Under the pieces are notes generated by a model that had not been told where the DNA came from, did not search any database, and saw only the letters and a program-made list of their open reading frames with translations. The position numbers and the translations under genes were made by a program. From Paracnuella aquatica (GTDB lineage Bacteria > Bacteroidota > Bacteroidia > Chitinophagales > Chitinophagaceae), in assembly GCF_003332885.2 (NCBI RefSeq), contig NZ_QOWJ01000001.1:62001-126000 (forward strand): a DNA stretch of 64,000 nucleotides. The letters run 5' to 3'. This document shows positions 16,456-25,295 of the stretch, in pieces. The stretch's first letter is position 1. Every line of letters begins with the position of its first letter.

Positions 16456-16471
16456 CGTGACACCGGTCACG
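16456..16471. promoter_or_regulatory. Crp/Fnr-type palindrome, site 3 (thioredoxin promoter)
   Basis: Perfect inverted repeat CGTGAC-ACCG-GTCACG. TAATTTTA at 16493-16500 matches TAnnTTTG at 7 of 8 positions, so the palindrome centre is about 43 bp before the predicted transcription start of the thioredoxin gene, fitting direct activation by a Crp/Fnr-type protein. Confidence 0.65.
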
Positions 16472-16514
16472 GTTTGCCCAATTGGACACTTTTAATTTTA
16501 ATGAAACCTCATTT

Positions 16515-16883
16515 ATGGAAACAATACAATTAACTACACAGGAGTTCAGGGATAAAATTTTTGACTATCAAGTAGAGCAGGACTGGCAGTACAAAGGCAC
16601 CCTGCCAGCCATCATTGACTTTTACGCCGATTGGTGCGGTCCCTGTAAAATGGTGGCCCCGGTGCTCGAAGAATTGGCTGCGAAATACAAGGATCAAATC
16701 GCGATTTATAAAGTTGACACAGAAAAGGAACAGGAGTTGTCGGCTGTGTTTGGCATCCAAAGCATTCCTACTTTTTTGTTCATCCCCGTTGATGGCGACC
16801 CGATGATGCAGCCCGGTGCGCTGCCTAAAAAAGTGTTTGAACAGGTGATTGAAGAAAGGCTGTTGCAGAAGGCGAAAGTGTGA
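16515..16883 (+). CDS. trxA: Thioredoxin
   Basis: 122-aa thioredoxin-fold protein with active site WCGPC (Trp40-Cys41-Gly-Pro-Cys44), a following KMVAPVLEELAAKY helix and the cis-Pro loop SIPTFLFIP. No signal peptide, so a cytoplasmic disulfide reductase. The N terminus is longer than in E. coli TrxA. Chosen ATG follows the predicted promoter directly; a TTG at 16482 would place the start inside the promoter. It is preceded by a Crp-type palindrome and followed by a bidirectional terminator. Regulation together with the rhodanese suggests a sulfur or nitrosative-stress role, by inference. Confidence 0.9.
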   Translation: METIQLTTQEFRDKIFDYQVEQDWQYKGTLPAIIDFYADWCGPCKMVAPVLEELAAKYKDQIAIYKVDTEKEQELSAVFGIQSIPTFLFIPVDGDPMMQPGALPKKVFEQVIEERLLQKAKV

Positions 16884-16905
16884 TTTGGTTAGGCATGTGT
16901 GAATT

Positions 16906-16931
16906 AAAAAGCCCTCGGTTGAGGGCTTTTT
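16906..16931. terminator. Bidirectional terminator between trx and tlpA
   Basis: AAAAAGCCCTC and GAGGGCTTTTT form an 11-bp perfect stem with a GGTT loop; A- and T-runs allow use from both sides. It separates the rightward thioredoxin gene from the leftward RND-TlpA operon. Confidence 0.85.
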
Positions 16932-17046
16932 AATTTTTGGTGTAATACATTTTTTCTACAAATCCATGTCATTATCAGCAATGCTATTCATTTACAAATA
17001 ACCTAAGTTGTAAAGCTCAATTTCGTGACTCAAAACAAAGTGGTCA

Positions 17047-17637
17047 CTACAGCAAGCTTTTCAACTGTTTGACAAATGAAGCACTGTTATATTTCGCAAG
17101 GCCTTCATGGCGAAACACTACATTACCATCCTTATCCAGGATCAGGGTTGTAGGCAAAGTGCCGCTGAAGATTTGAGCGGGCACTTGTCCGGTATTGGTC
17201 ATTAACGGCAGGCTGTAACTTTTCTTTTGTAAAAACGCTTTTGCTTTTTGTACATCTGCATCTTCATTAATGAACAGGAATACCAGTCGATCATCATCGC
17301 GGAACTGTTGGTACAGGTCATTCAGTGAAGGCATTTCAGCAATGCACGGCGGGCACCATGTGGCCCAGAAATTAATAAACACAACTTTGCCTTTTAAGTC
17401 GGCTGTGGTACGCATGGTGCCCGTTGCATCCCGGAATGCGAATGCAGTGGCCACAGCAGGTTGTTTGGGCATTGCCGCTTCTTGTTCTATTTGTGGCCGG
17501 AACAAGCCTACTTCCATTAACTGGCGCAAGAACCAGCCTTTGGCCGTAGGATTAAAGAGCAACAAAAGCAAGGCGCCGTAAAAAAATATATTGCCCAATA
17601 TCCTGAGCCATTTCTTTTTATTTTGTTGTTCGTTCAT
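17047..17637 (-). CDS. TlpA-like membrane-anchored thiol-disulfide oxidoreductase
   Basis: 196-aa redoxin/TlpA family protein. An uncleaved N-terminal anchor (about 12-30) is followed by a periplasmic thioredoxin fold with INFWATWCPPCIAEMPSL (Cys95, Cys98) and cis-Pro in LPTTLILDKDGNVVF. Such proteins reduce periplasmic cysteines, for example of copper-binding sites. It is the last gene of a five-gene leftward operon, 22 bp after the RND adaptor, an unusual partner for an efflux pump. The ATG giving MNEQQNKKKW was chosen to fit the anchor. Confidence 0.9.
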   Translation of the reverse strand: MNEQQNKKKWLRILGNIFFYGALLLLLFNPTAKGWFLRQLMEVGLFRPQIEQEAAMPKQPAVATAFAFRDATGTMRTTADLKGKVVFINFWATWCPPCIAEMPSLNDLYQQFRDDDRLVFLFINEDADVQKAKAFLQKKSYSLPLMTNTGQVPAQIFSGTLPTTLILDKDGNVVFRHEGLAKYNSASFVKQLKSLL

Positions 17638-17659
17638 GATATGATGCTTTTTTTCTGCG

Positions 17660-18757
17660 TCATTTCTTTGGCGCAATCGTTGTACCTTCTTTCACTTCTT
17701 CGCTGCCTTTGAACAACACTTGTTCGCCAGCATCCAGGTTGCCAAAAACCTCCGTCAACGTGTCATTTGTAACACCCAGCTGCACGGGTACCCGCTTTAT
17801 TTTATTGGCTTCGTTTTTTACCAGAAAAATACCCGATTGGGCCTGCACCACGCTGCTTGCCGGCACCCACAAAGTTGGCTGTTTCCGCTGCAACTGCACT
17901 GATACTTTTGCATACTGTCCTGAGCGAAGTTCTTTGCCGCTATTATTAATGTCAAATTCGGCAAGCACCGATTTGGTGCGGGTATCCAACGCACCGCTAT
18001 TACGGGAAAGGGTAGCCGTAAATGTTCTGCCCGGGTAATCAACCAGGGTGAATGTAGCTTTCGTTTCATTAGCCAACGCCTGCGCCTGTTTTTCGGGGAT
18101 GGCCACCTCCAACCGAAGTTTGGTTTCCTGCGTGAGTTGGAACAGCGGACTGCCTTGCATGCCGCCTTCACCAACCAATGCGCCTTCGGAAACAAAGCGG
18201 TCTGTAACTACGCCGGAAAAAGGTGCCGTGATGCGCAGGTACGCCTGCATTTGCCCACTGGCAGCAGCTTCCGACCGGCTGCTGTGGTAAGCTGCGCTGT
18301 CGCCCAGGTATTGCGCATAGGCCCGTTCCAATTCAATTGTAGCTACTGCGCCGGCTTTTTTTGCTGCATCCTGCAAGCGCATGTACGATTGTTTGCTGAA
18401 TAGAAACTTCTGGTAGGCACCAGAAGAAGTGGAATTTCTTGCAGCATACTGTGCACCGACCTCCGGTGCTTTTAGTTGCGCCAGCAATTGCCCTCTGCGA
18501 ACATAGCTGCCCCGGTCTACATAGATCTTTTTTACAAAGCCTTTCATCTTTGGATAAATGCTCACCGTTTCGTACGGCTTTAGCTCACCCGGCAGGGTAA
18601 TGGTGAATTGAGGCTGGTCATGTTTGACGGTAGCCCATTTGAAAGCGGGTTCATTTTCTTTATTCGCTTTAGTTGTCGCTGGCTGTTCGTCATTATCTGA
18701 ACAGCTGGAGGCGATAAAAGCAATCAGAAAAAAGGCAAGAATATTTCGGCTATGCAT
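17660..18757 (-). CDS. RND efflux periplasmic adaptor subunit (HlyD/MFP family)
   Basis: 365-aa membrane-fusion lipoprotein: signal peptide with lipobox ending IASSC (Cys19), then the paired half-lipoyl motif (SIYPKMKGFVKKIYVDRGSY and later RITAPFSGVVTDRFVSEGAL), a coiled-coil hairpin rich in Ala, and a beta-barrel domain. It bridges the inner-membrane pump and the outer-membrane channel. The ATG overlaps the pump stop codon by 8 bp, so translation is coupled and the longer upstream frame is excluded. The ending KEGTTIAPKK is soluble. Confidence 0.9.
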   Translation of the reverse strand: MHSRNILAFFLIAFIASSCSDNDEQPATTKANKENEPAFKWATVKHDQPQFTITLPGELKPYETVSIYPKMKGFVKKIYVDRGSYVRRGQLLAQLKAPEVGAQYAARNSTSSGAYQKFLFSKQSYMRLQDAAKKAGAVATIELERAYAQYLGDSAAYHSSRSEAAASGQMQAYLRITAPFSGVVTDRFVSEGALVGEGGMQGSPLFQLTQETKLRLEVAIPEKQAQALANETKATFTLVDYPGRTFTATLSRNSGALDTRTKSVLAEFDINNSGKELRSGQYAKVSVQLQRKQPTLWVPASSVVQAQSGIFLVKNEANKIKRVPVQLGVTNDTLTEVFGNLDAGEQVLFKGSEEVKEGTTIAPKK

Positions 18758-21700
18758 GCGTGTGATTTTTAGTTGTGGATGAAATGAATGGTTCGTGAGG
18801 GGCATAAACACTTTCCCGATCATCAGGGTCAAGCGAGTGACTTTTATGGCCTGCGCCCCGGCGCACCCACACAAATAGATGCGGCAGCACCAGCAGTGTA
18901 GTGAGTGTAGACATGATGAGCCCGCCAATTACCGACTGGCCCAGCGGGGCTACCTGTTCACCGCCGTCGCCAAGCCCTGCCGCCATCGGAATCATGCCCG
19001 CAATCATAGCGAGGGTGGTCATGATGATGGGGCGTAGGCGTGAAGAAGCGGCACCAATTGCAGCAATACCTACATCGATGTGGCCTTTGTACCGGCTTCG
19101 TTCGGCCTGGTCGGCCAAAAGGAACGCATTGGAAACCGAAACGCCTACCGACATAATGATGCCCATGTACGATTGCAAGTTTAGTGTGCTGCCAAACACC
19201 AACAGCATCAGTAAACTGCCGGCAATCACCGCAGGAATAACGAACAGGATCATGGCCGAAAGTGCGAATGACTGGTAGTATGCCGCCAACATTAAAAAGA
19301 TGACCACGATGGCAATAAGCAGCCCGGTTTTCAATCCGTCTAAAGTTTCTGCAAGCAACTGCAGTTGGCCCTGGATGGAAACAAACACGCCTTTTGGTTG
19401 CTCGCCTGCATTTGCCAGTGCTTTGTCAACAGCTTTTGAAGCAGCGCCCAAATCTGTATTGTGTATGTTAGCAGCGATGGTTACAAAACGATTGGCTCCC
19501 TGCCGGTTTACCTGGCCCGGTTCTTCAGCAATGGAAATGGCTGCAACATCATCCAATATGGGGCGTGTTTGGCCCGCTTTCAGCGGCAGCATTTTCAGGT
19601 CTTCCACTGCCTGCATTTGTGCTTCGGGTACCTGCACCTGCACCTGGAAGATCAGGCCCGACTTTGGATCGCGCCACAATGTTTTGTTCACAAAACGGGT
19701 GGAAGAAGTAGCCATTGTTAGCACCCCGGTTACGTCCTGCATCGTTAGTCCAAACTGCGCGGCCCGTTCCCGGTCTACATTGATTTGCACACTGGGGTAA
19801 TGCACCGGTTCTTCCATGCGCACATCACGGAAAAAGGGAACGCTTTTTATTTCGGCTTCAATCTTTTTGGCGTAGCCTTCGGCACCTGCCAATTGCCCTG
19901 CAGCCACCCGAATTTGCACCGGTGTGTTGGTGCCCTGGCTCATGATTTTTTCCACCAGTTCAATAGGCTCAAACGACAGTTGCAACTCAGGGTGTTCTTC
20001 CGCCACCCGCTGCCGGATCTTTTCTTTAAAAGCCGACAGGGAAACAGGTAGCGATTTTTTATCTAGAGAAACCTGCAGCACGGCTTCCTGCGGGCCGCTG
20101 GTAAATAAAAAGATCGGGTTGATGGCCGTGCCTGAAGGTTGTGTGCCTACGTATGCCGAAGAAATATTGATGCCTTTTTCGCCGGCTTCTTCGGCAATGA
20201 TGTCGGTCACCTTTTGTAGGTAATCCTCGGTTTTCTCGATTCGGGTACCCGCGGGTGCCACAATGCGCAACTGCACATCTCCTGTGCCGCTTGAGGGCAT
20301 AATGTCGATGCCAATCAACGCGAAGCCTGTTGCAGCCAAAGCCATCACAACAACTGCATACACAGCCACTACCGTTTTTTTCCGTTGTTGCAATGAGCGG
20401 CTTAGCGCAAGGTATTTTATTTTAAACCGGTCAAAACGGGTAGTTGCCTTTTTGCCATTATTTCTGTGCACATGCGGTTTGATTTGCATCAACCAATTGG
20501 CCAGTACCGGCACAAATGTTTGCGAAAAAAGAAACGAGGCGATCATTGCAAAACCAACCGCCAGCGACAATGGCAGGAACATGTCTTTTGGAATACCCGT
20601 CATCAGGAAGGAGGGTATTAACACCGACAGAATACACAGCAAGATCAACAGTTTCGGAATGGATATTTCAAGCAATGCGTCCAAAATAGCCCGCGACTTT
20701 TCCTTTCCTTTTTCAAAATGCTGGTGAATGTTTTCGATCGTTACGGTGGCTTCATCTACCAATATACCGATGGCCAGTGCCAGGCCGCTAAGCGTCATGA
20801 TGTTGATGGTTTGCCCAACGGCATACAGCAGCAATACCGCTAACAAAATAGAGATGGGAATAGTGAGCACTACAATCAGGGCGCCGCGGCGGTCGCCCAA
20901 AAAAAGCAACACCACCAGGCCTGTAAGAATGGCGCCCAGTATGCCTTCATGCACCAGGTTGGAAATGGACCGTTCGATGTATACTGACTGATCAAACACA
21001 TAGTTGATCCCTACATCATCGGGAAGGCTTTCTTTCAACATGGGCAGTGCGCCTTTAAGGTTTTCAACAACCTTTAATGTAGAGGCATCCGCTTTTTTAA
21101 TCACCGGCAGGTATACCGACCGCTTGCCATTGATGACCGCATATCCCGTAGTGATATCCGCAGCATCTTCAACCGTAGCAATATCCCTGATGGAAACAAT
21201 GGCCGCGCCTTCAGTTTTTACCGGAAGCGACAAAAACTCCTCCGGTCCTTTAACCATTGAGTTGACCGGGCTCATGTAATTTTTATCACCAATGCGGATG
21301 TTGCCGGCCGGTGAGGGCAGGTTGTTTTTTGCAATGGCCGCCATTACTTGTTCCTGCGAAAGCCCGTACGATTGCATCAACTCAGGGTTCACCTTAACTA
21401 CGATCGTCCGGACGTTACCGCCGAATGGCGCAGGCGCCCTAATGCCGGGGATGGACACAAACTGCGGCCGGATGCGGGTCATGACCAGGTTTTGGATTTC
21501 AGAAATAGAACGTTTGTCGCTTTCAAAAACAAGTTGGCCAATGGGCAATGCACTGCCATCAAAACGCACCACCTGCGGCGGCACTGCGCCGGGTGGCAAA
21601 AAGCCCATAGCACGGGAAACCTGCGTGGAAACTTCTGCAGCCGCCTGCGCCATATCGGTGCCTGCGTAAAACGAAAGTTTCATCAGGGTAAAGCCTTGTA

Positions 21701-21953
21701 TGCTTTTAAACTCGATGTCTTTGATGCCGCTGACAAACACCAGCACTTTCTGAAACTCGTTGGCCATAAAGCCATCCATGTAGGCAGGCGTTAAACCACC
21801 ATACGGCATGGCTATATAAATTGCAGGCGATTCAATTTTTGGAAAGATGTCGACATTGATCTTGCGGATGGTTAAAAACGAGAAATAGCCAAGCGCCAGC
21901 ACCACCACCATTACGGCAATGGGTTTGCGCATGGCAAAACGAATAATGTTCAT
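18750..21953 (-). CDS. RND efflux transporter permease subunit
   Basis: 1067-aa inner-membrane proton-driven pump of the AcrB/HAE-1 superfamily. It has the usual N-terminal helix (RKPIAVMVVVLALGYFSFL), two large periplasmic loops and twelve membrane helices. The TM4 proton-relay motif reads ILVDEATVTIENIHQH near residue 400, with Asp-Glu where AcrB has Asp-Asp. Overall similarity favours an HAE1-like pump rather than a CusA/CzcA heavy-metal pump, even though it sits in a metal-related neighbourhood. It starts 9 bp after the TolC-like gene. C-terminal tail is His-rich (HKSHSL, NHTHA). Confidence 0.9.
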   Translation of the reverse strand: MNIIRFAMRKPIAVMVVVLALGYFSFLTIRKINVDIFPKIESPAIYIAMPYGGLTPAYMDGFMANEFQKVLVFVSGIKDIEFKSIQGFTLMKLSFYAGTDMAQAAAEVSTQVSRAMGFLPPGAVPPQVVRFDGSALPIGQLVFESDKRSISEIQNLVMTRIRPQFVSIPGIRAPAPFGGNVRTIVVKVNPELMQSYGLSQEQVMAAIAKNNLPSPAGNIRIGDKNYMSPVNSMVKGPEEFLSLPVKTEGAAIVSIRDIATVEDAADITTGYAVINGKRSVYLPVIKKADASTLKVVENLKGALPMLKESLPDDVGINYVFDQSVYIERSISNLVHEGILGAILTGLVVLLFLGDRRGALIVVLTIPISILLAVLLLYAVGQTINIMTLSGLALAIGILVDEATVTIENIHQHFEKGKEKSRAILDALLEISIPKLLILLCILSVLIPSFLMTGIPKDMFLPLSLAVGFAMIASFLFSQTFVPVLANWLMQIKPHVHRNNGKKATTRFDRFKIKYLALSRSLQQRKKTVVAVYAVVVMALAATGFALIGIDIMPSSGTGDVQLRIVAPAGTRIEKTEDYLQKVTDIIAEEAGEKGINISSAYVGTQPSGTAINPIFLFTSGPQEAVLQVSLDKKSLPVSLSAFKEKIRQRVAEEHPELQLSFEPIELVEKIMSQGTNTPVQIRVAAGQLAGAEGYAKKIEAEIKSVPFFRDVRMEEPVHYPSVQINVDRERAAQFGLTMQDVTGVLTMATSSTRFVNKTLWRDPKSGLIFQVQVQVPEAQMQAVEDLKMLPLKAGQTRPILDDVAAISIAEEPGQVNRQGANRFVTIAANIHNTDLGAASKAVDKALANAGEQPKGVFVSIQGQLQLLAETLDGLKTGLLIAIVVIFLMLAAYYQSFALSAMILFVIPAVIAGSLLMLLVFGSTLNLQSYMGIIMSVGVSVSNAFLLADQAERSRYKGHIDVGIAAIGAASSRLRPIIMTTLAMIAGMIPMAAGLGDGGEQVAPLGQSVIGGLIMSTLTTLLVLPHLFVWVRRGAGHKSHSLDPDDRESVYAPHEPFISSTTKNHTHA

Positions 21954-21962
21954 AACGATGGA

Positions 21963-23345
21963 TTATGGTTTAATGGCAGTGAGTATTAATGCAGGATCGC
22001 CCAGCGTTTCGGCCTGTTGCAGCAACTCGTTCCAGTTGCCTTGTAACGCAGTCACATAAGCCCTTTCGGTTTCCTGTAATGCTTTTTGTAATTGCAATAA
22101 TTCAATCAGCGAAATATGGCCCGACTGGTACCGCACTTCGTAGAGGTCATACGCTGCGCGGGAAGCATTGCGTGCTGCTAAGGCCCCTGCCAACTTTTGT
22201 TGTTGCTCGTGCCAACTCGAAAGCGCCGCTGCATACTGTGCGCCCAATTCTATTGCAGCGGCTTCTTTTTCCGCTTTTGCAATAGCAATGGTGCGGTTGG
22301 CTACTGCCTGCTTTGTGCGGTTTTGATACAGGGATGAAAAGTTCCAGGTCAGCCCAATACCGGCGAGGTAAGTGCCTGATGCATGTCGCCACGGAGCGCC
22401 GATGTTTTTGTGCATTGTGCCATCTGCAGCAATACCGGAACCTTTGAGGCCCACACCGGCCAACAAACTAACAGTGGGATACACTTCTTTTTTTACCAAG
22501 GCCTGCCCCGCTTCAGCGCCCCTAATTTCTTTATCCAAAACCTGCAGGTAAGGATGTTGCTGCACTGCATCGCTAGTGCTGATCGACGTTTGTGCTAACT
22601 GGTGAAATGCAGTTGTGTCTAATGAAAACGCAGCGCTGCTTTCACCCATTAATGCGCCCAGTTGCTCCAAGGCTTTGCGCCGTTCGGCAATGTGGTCATG
22701 TTCGGCGGCCTTCGATTGCAAATAAGATGCTTTCAGCAACAGCGTATCGGCGCCGGGCCGTAAACCTGCAGATGCCTGCGCCTGCACCAACTCCAGAAGT
22801 GTTGCAAAGCGGCGTGTATCGGCCTGGGCAACTTCCAATGCGGCAGTGGTGGCAAGTGTTGCAACATATAATTTACTTGCCGCAACGAGTAGTTTCCACT
22901 CTTCCTGTTTCAGCATCGCGTTGCTCCAATCAATAGCGGCATCGGCGGCTTCCATTGCTTTTTGCCTGCGGCCAAATTGGAGAAAATTCCATTGCAACAC
23001 CGCTGATGTATTGAGGTTGGCGCCAGCGGTTGCGGCTGCCTGCGGTTTGTTGCCGCCAGTGGTGGTAAACAAGCCGGGTAAAGGGAAAAATGAACCCGGT
23101 ATATTTTTTACAGATCCATAGCTGTGTTGCGCCTGTACTGATATATCAGGTAAAAAGGCCTGCCTGGTTAAATCCTTTTTCAAGGCCTGTACTTCGATGG
23201 CTTCTTTCCGTGCTGTGAGAGAAGGGTAGTGCTGTAATACCCGGTGCCAAACATCGGGCAACGTGTAGGTAGTTTTTTGGGAAAAAGCGGTATGTGTGCC
23301 CAGCAACAAGGATACTGCTGCCGAAGCCAATATTTTAAACTTCAT
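21963..23345 (-). CDS. TolC-family outer-membrane channel
   Basis: 460-aa outer-membrane efflux protein with signal peptide (MKFKILASAAVSLLLGTHTA, cleavage after FSQ). Two internally related halves carry long helices typical of OEP domains (for example AQALVKKEVYPTVSLLAGVG, and RYQSGHISLIELLQLQKAL near the end). It provides the exit duct for the RND pump encoded next. The ATG giving MKFKILAS was selected because the preceding codons lack signal-peptide character. Confidence 0.9.
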   Translation of the reverse strand: MKFKILASAAVSLLLGTHTAFSQKTTYTLPDVWHRVLQHYPSLTARKEAIEVQALKKDLTRQAFLPDISVQAQHSYGSVKNIPGSFFPLPGLFTTTGGNKPQAAATAGANLNTSAVLQWNFLQFGRRQKAMEAADAAIDWSNAMLKQEEWKLLVAASKLYVATLATTAALEVAQADTRRFATLLELVQAQASAGLRPGADTLLLKASYLQSKAAEHDHIAERRKALEQLGALMGESSAAFSLDTTAFHQLAQTSISTSDAVQQHPYLQVLDKEIRGAEAGQALVKKEVYPTVSLLAGVGLKGSGIAADGTMHKNIGAPWRHASGTYLAGIGLTWNFSSLYQNRTKQAVANRTIAIAKAEKEAAAIELGAQYAAALSSWHEQQQKLAGALAARNASRAAYDLYEVRYQSGHISLIELLQLQKALQETERAYVTALQGNWNELLQQAETLGDPALILTAIKP

Positions 23346-23429
23346 TTTCTTTCGAGGTAAGTGAAATAAGGAACCAATGCGGCCGGTGGCCACAGGTTGT
23401 AACATTCCAATACAAAAAAGAAAATGAGT

Positions 23430-23846
23430 TTAAATAAGCAAGCGGCGGTGCTGCAAAAAGAGGGGAAGTAGGGATGGAGCAGAACTAATAGCGGTTTGAA
23501 TAGCTTCGTCGGTTCCGCTTAAAAAATACTGAATCGCAAAGCCAGCCTGGCGGTCCAAGTCGGCAACAAAATCGGCTGCTGGCAATTCCTGTTTGTTATC
23601 ATGGAGTTGTACCAGCGTGATTTTCTGCTTTTGCCCGCAACAAACATTGTGCTGCACCACTGCAGCAGTTTGTTCTGCACATTGCCGTTTGATGGTTTTT
23701 TGTGCATTGGTCTGCACGCCGGTTTCAGCCCGCAGCAGGCGTTTGAAGGGACAGGAAACAACCAGCATCAAAACAGCCAACAGCAACACCAGGGCTGACC
23801 TGCCCCTTTTTGTTGCCCATGCCGTTCTGTTACTGCCGTTGTTCAT
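23430..23846 (-). CDS. Small Cys-containing membrane-anchored or lipoprotein-like protein heading the RND operon
   Basis: 138-aa protein I cannot place in a family. A hydrophobic segment with a possible lipobox (LLLAVLMLVVSC, about residues 20-32) follows a basic N terminus. Further on are QCAEQTAAVVQHNVCCGQKQ with three cysteines and a Leu-rich end (SLLPLFLQHRRLLI). It lies 84 bp upstream of tolC in the same direction and is probably the first gene of the operon. Small proteins of this kind often precede metal-efflux genes in this phylum; a metal-sensing or -binding role is only inferred. Confidence 0.55.
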   Translation of the reverse strand: MNNGSNRTAWATKRGRSALVLLLAVLMLVVSCPFKRLLRAETGVQTNAQKTIKRQCAEQTAAVVQHNVCCGQKQKITLVQLHDNKQELPAADFVADLDRQAGFAIQYFLSGTDEAIQTAISSAPSLLPLFLQHRRLLI

Positions 23847-23992
23847 AACGTGCAAAGAAAAGAAAGCTCCACGGCAATAATTGACGGTGCAGTTTAATCA
23901 AATGTTAAGAAGAGCATAGTTGGTGATGCAGAATGCCGTAAAAAAAATATTTCTAAAAAATATCCTGTTCGGCTTGCATAACAAAAAGTATC

Positions 23993-24008
23993 ATCGTAAT
24001 ATTGCGAT
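23993..24008. promoter_or_regulatory. ArsR-type operator upstream of arsR
   Basis: Near-perfect 16-bp inverted repeat ATCGTAATATTGCGAT ending 9 bp before the arsR start. An equivalent palindrome precedes arsM. AT-rich dyads of this kind are typical of ArsR/SmtB autoregulation. Confidence 0.7.
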
Positions 24009-24017
24009 ATACTTGTT

Positions 24018-24347
24018 ATGGGAATCACCAAATCTGAAATATTTACCAAGGAGCAAAACAAGCTGGCAACAATGCTCAAGGCCATTGCGCATCCGGCACG
24101 CATTGCCATTTTGCAACACCTGATCAAGGCTGATGCCTGCATTTGCGGCGACCTTGTGGAGGAACTTGGCCTGGCGCAGGCAACCATTTCGCAGCACCTG
24201 AAGGAATTGAAAAATGCTGGCATCATCCAGGGCACTGTAGAAGGTGCAAGTGTGTGTTACTGCATTAATCCAAAAGTGTGGCAGCAGTATAAAAAAGAGC
24301 TGGACGCGTTGTTTGGGTCGTACAAGGGCAGCACCGGCTGCTGTTGA
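24018..24347 (+). CDS. arsR: ArsR-family arsenic-responsive repressor
   Basis: 109-aa winged-helix repressor. KAIAHPARIAILQHL and GLAQATISQHLKELKNAGII are the canonical ArsR helices (recognition helix about 51-63). Candidate As(III) ligands are Cys41 and Cys43 in DACICGD, Cys80 and Cys82 in SVCYC and a terminal Cys-Cys. The CxC at 41-43 sits at the start of the DNA-binding helix pair, where classic ArsR proteins have CxCxxC-like ligands. It is expected to repress itself and the arsenic genes and to release DNA on binding As(III). Confidence 0.9.
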   Translation: MGITKSEIFTKEQNKLATMLKAIAHPARIAILQHLIKADACICGDLVEELGLAQATISQHLKELKNAGIIQGTVEGASVCYCINPKVWQQYKKELDALFGSYKGSTGCC

Positions 24348-24365
24348 TTTTTTTTGCCTTAAATC

Positions 24366-24381
24366 ATCGTGATATTACGAT
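24366..24381. promoter_or_regulatory. ArsR-type operator between arsR and arsM
   Basis: Inverted repeat ATCGTGATATTACGAT, 20 bp before arsM. It shares the ATCGT-AATATT-type core with the operator at 23993-24008, so the repressor can bind both and arsM may have its own controlled promoter. Confidence 0.7.
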
Positions 24382-24400
24382 AAATTAAAAACATACAATC

Positions 24401-25249
24401 ATGAATCAGGACAACCTGCTCAAAGAACTTGTTCGGGAGAAATACTCCGAAATAGCCACGCAAGACAGGGCAACCAACGCTGCATCGTGCTGCGGCTCGG
24501 GCGGATGCAGTACCGAAGTGTACAACATTATGGCCGATGACTACACCAAACTTGAAGGCTACAATGGCGATGCGGACCTTGGCCTTGGATGCGGCCTGCC
24601 CACAGAGTTTGCCAAAATAAAAAAAGGTGACGTGGTAATTGACCTGGGCTCGGGTGCCGGCAACGATTGTTTTGTTGCCCGCCACCAAACGGGCGAAGGC
24701 GGAAAAGTGATCGGTGTCGATTTTACGCCGGCTATGATTGAAAAGGCAAGAGCAAACGCGGAAAAGCTGGGTTACAACAACGTGGAGTTTCGGCAGGGCG
24801 ATATTGAAAAGATGCCGGTAACAGCAAATGTTGCCGATGTAATTGTCAGCAACTGTGTGCTGAACCTGGTACCCAATAAAAATGGCGTGATCAAGGAAAT
24901 ATACCGGGTGCTGAAGCCTGGCGGCCATTTCTCCATCTCCGATATTGTGCTGGAAGGCGAACTGCCCAAAGGCATTAAAGAAGCTGCTGAAATGTATGCT
25001 GGTTGCGTTGCCGGTGCTATTCAAAAACAAGTTTACCTCGACCTGATATCAGCCAATGGATTTCAAAATATCACCGTTCAAAAAGACAAACTGATTGTTG
25101 TGCCCGATGATATTTTGCTGCAACACCTGTCGCAGGAAGAACTCGTTTTGTTCAAACAATCCGGCACCGGTATCAGGAGCATTACAGTGTATGCCGAAAA
25201 GCCACTGAACGATACCAAAACATGCTGCGGTCCTGATTGCTGCAGTTGA
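24401..25249 (+). CDS. arsM: Arsenite methyltransferase ArsM
   Basis: 282-aa SAM-dependent As(III) methyltransferase. Motif I is DLGSGAGND at 81-89. Four cysteines C36, C64, C152 and C202 have spacings of 28 and 50 within pairs, the same as the four functional cysteines of algal ArsM (44/72 and 174/224), so the arsenic site looks complete. An N-terminal CCGSGGC and a C-terminal CCGPDCC add more thiols. It converts As(III) to methylated, partly volatile species in the cytoplasm. It is the second gene of the ars operon, preceded by its own operator. Confidence 0.95.
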   Translation: MNQDNLLKELVREKYSEIATQDRATNAASCCGSGGCSTEVYNIMADDYTKLEGYNGDADLGLGCGLPTEFAKIKKGDVVIDLGSGAGNDCFVARHQTGEGGKVIGVDFTPAMIEKARANAEKLGYNNVEFRQGDIEKMPVTANVADVIVSNCVLNLVPNKNGVIKEIYRVLKPGGHFSISDIVLEGELPKGIKEAAEMYAGCVAGAIQKQVYLDLISANGFQNITVQKDKLIVVPDDILLQHLSQEELVLFKQSGTGIRSITVYAEKPLNDTKTCCGPDCCS

Positions 25250-25295
25250 TCAACCACCGACCATTTACCAAAACAAACCTTTAAAACAAATAACA

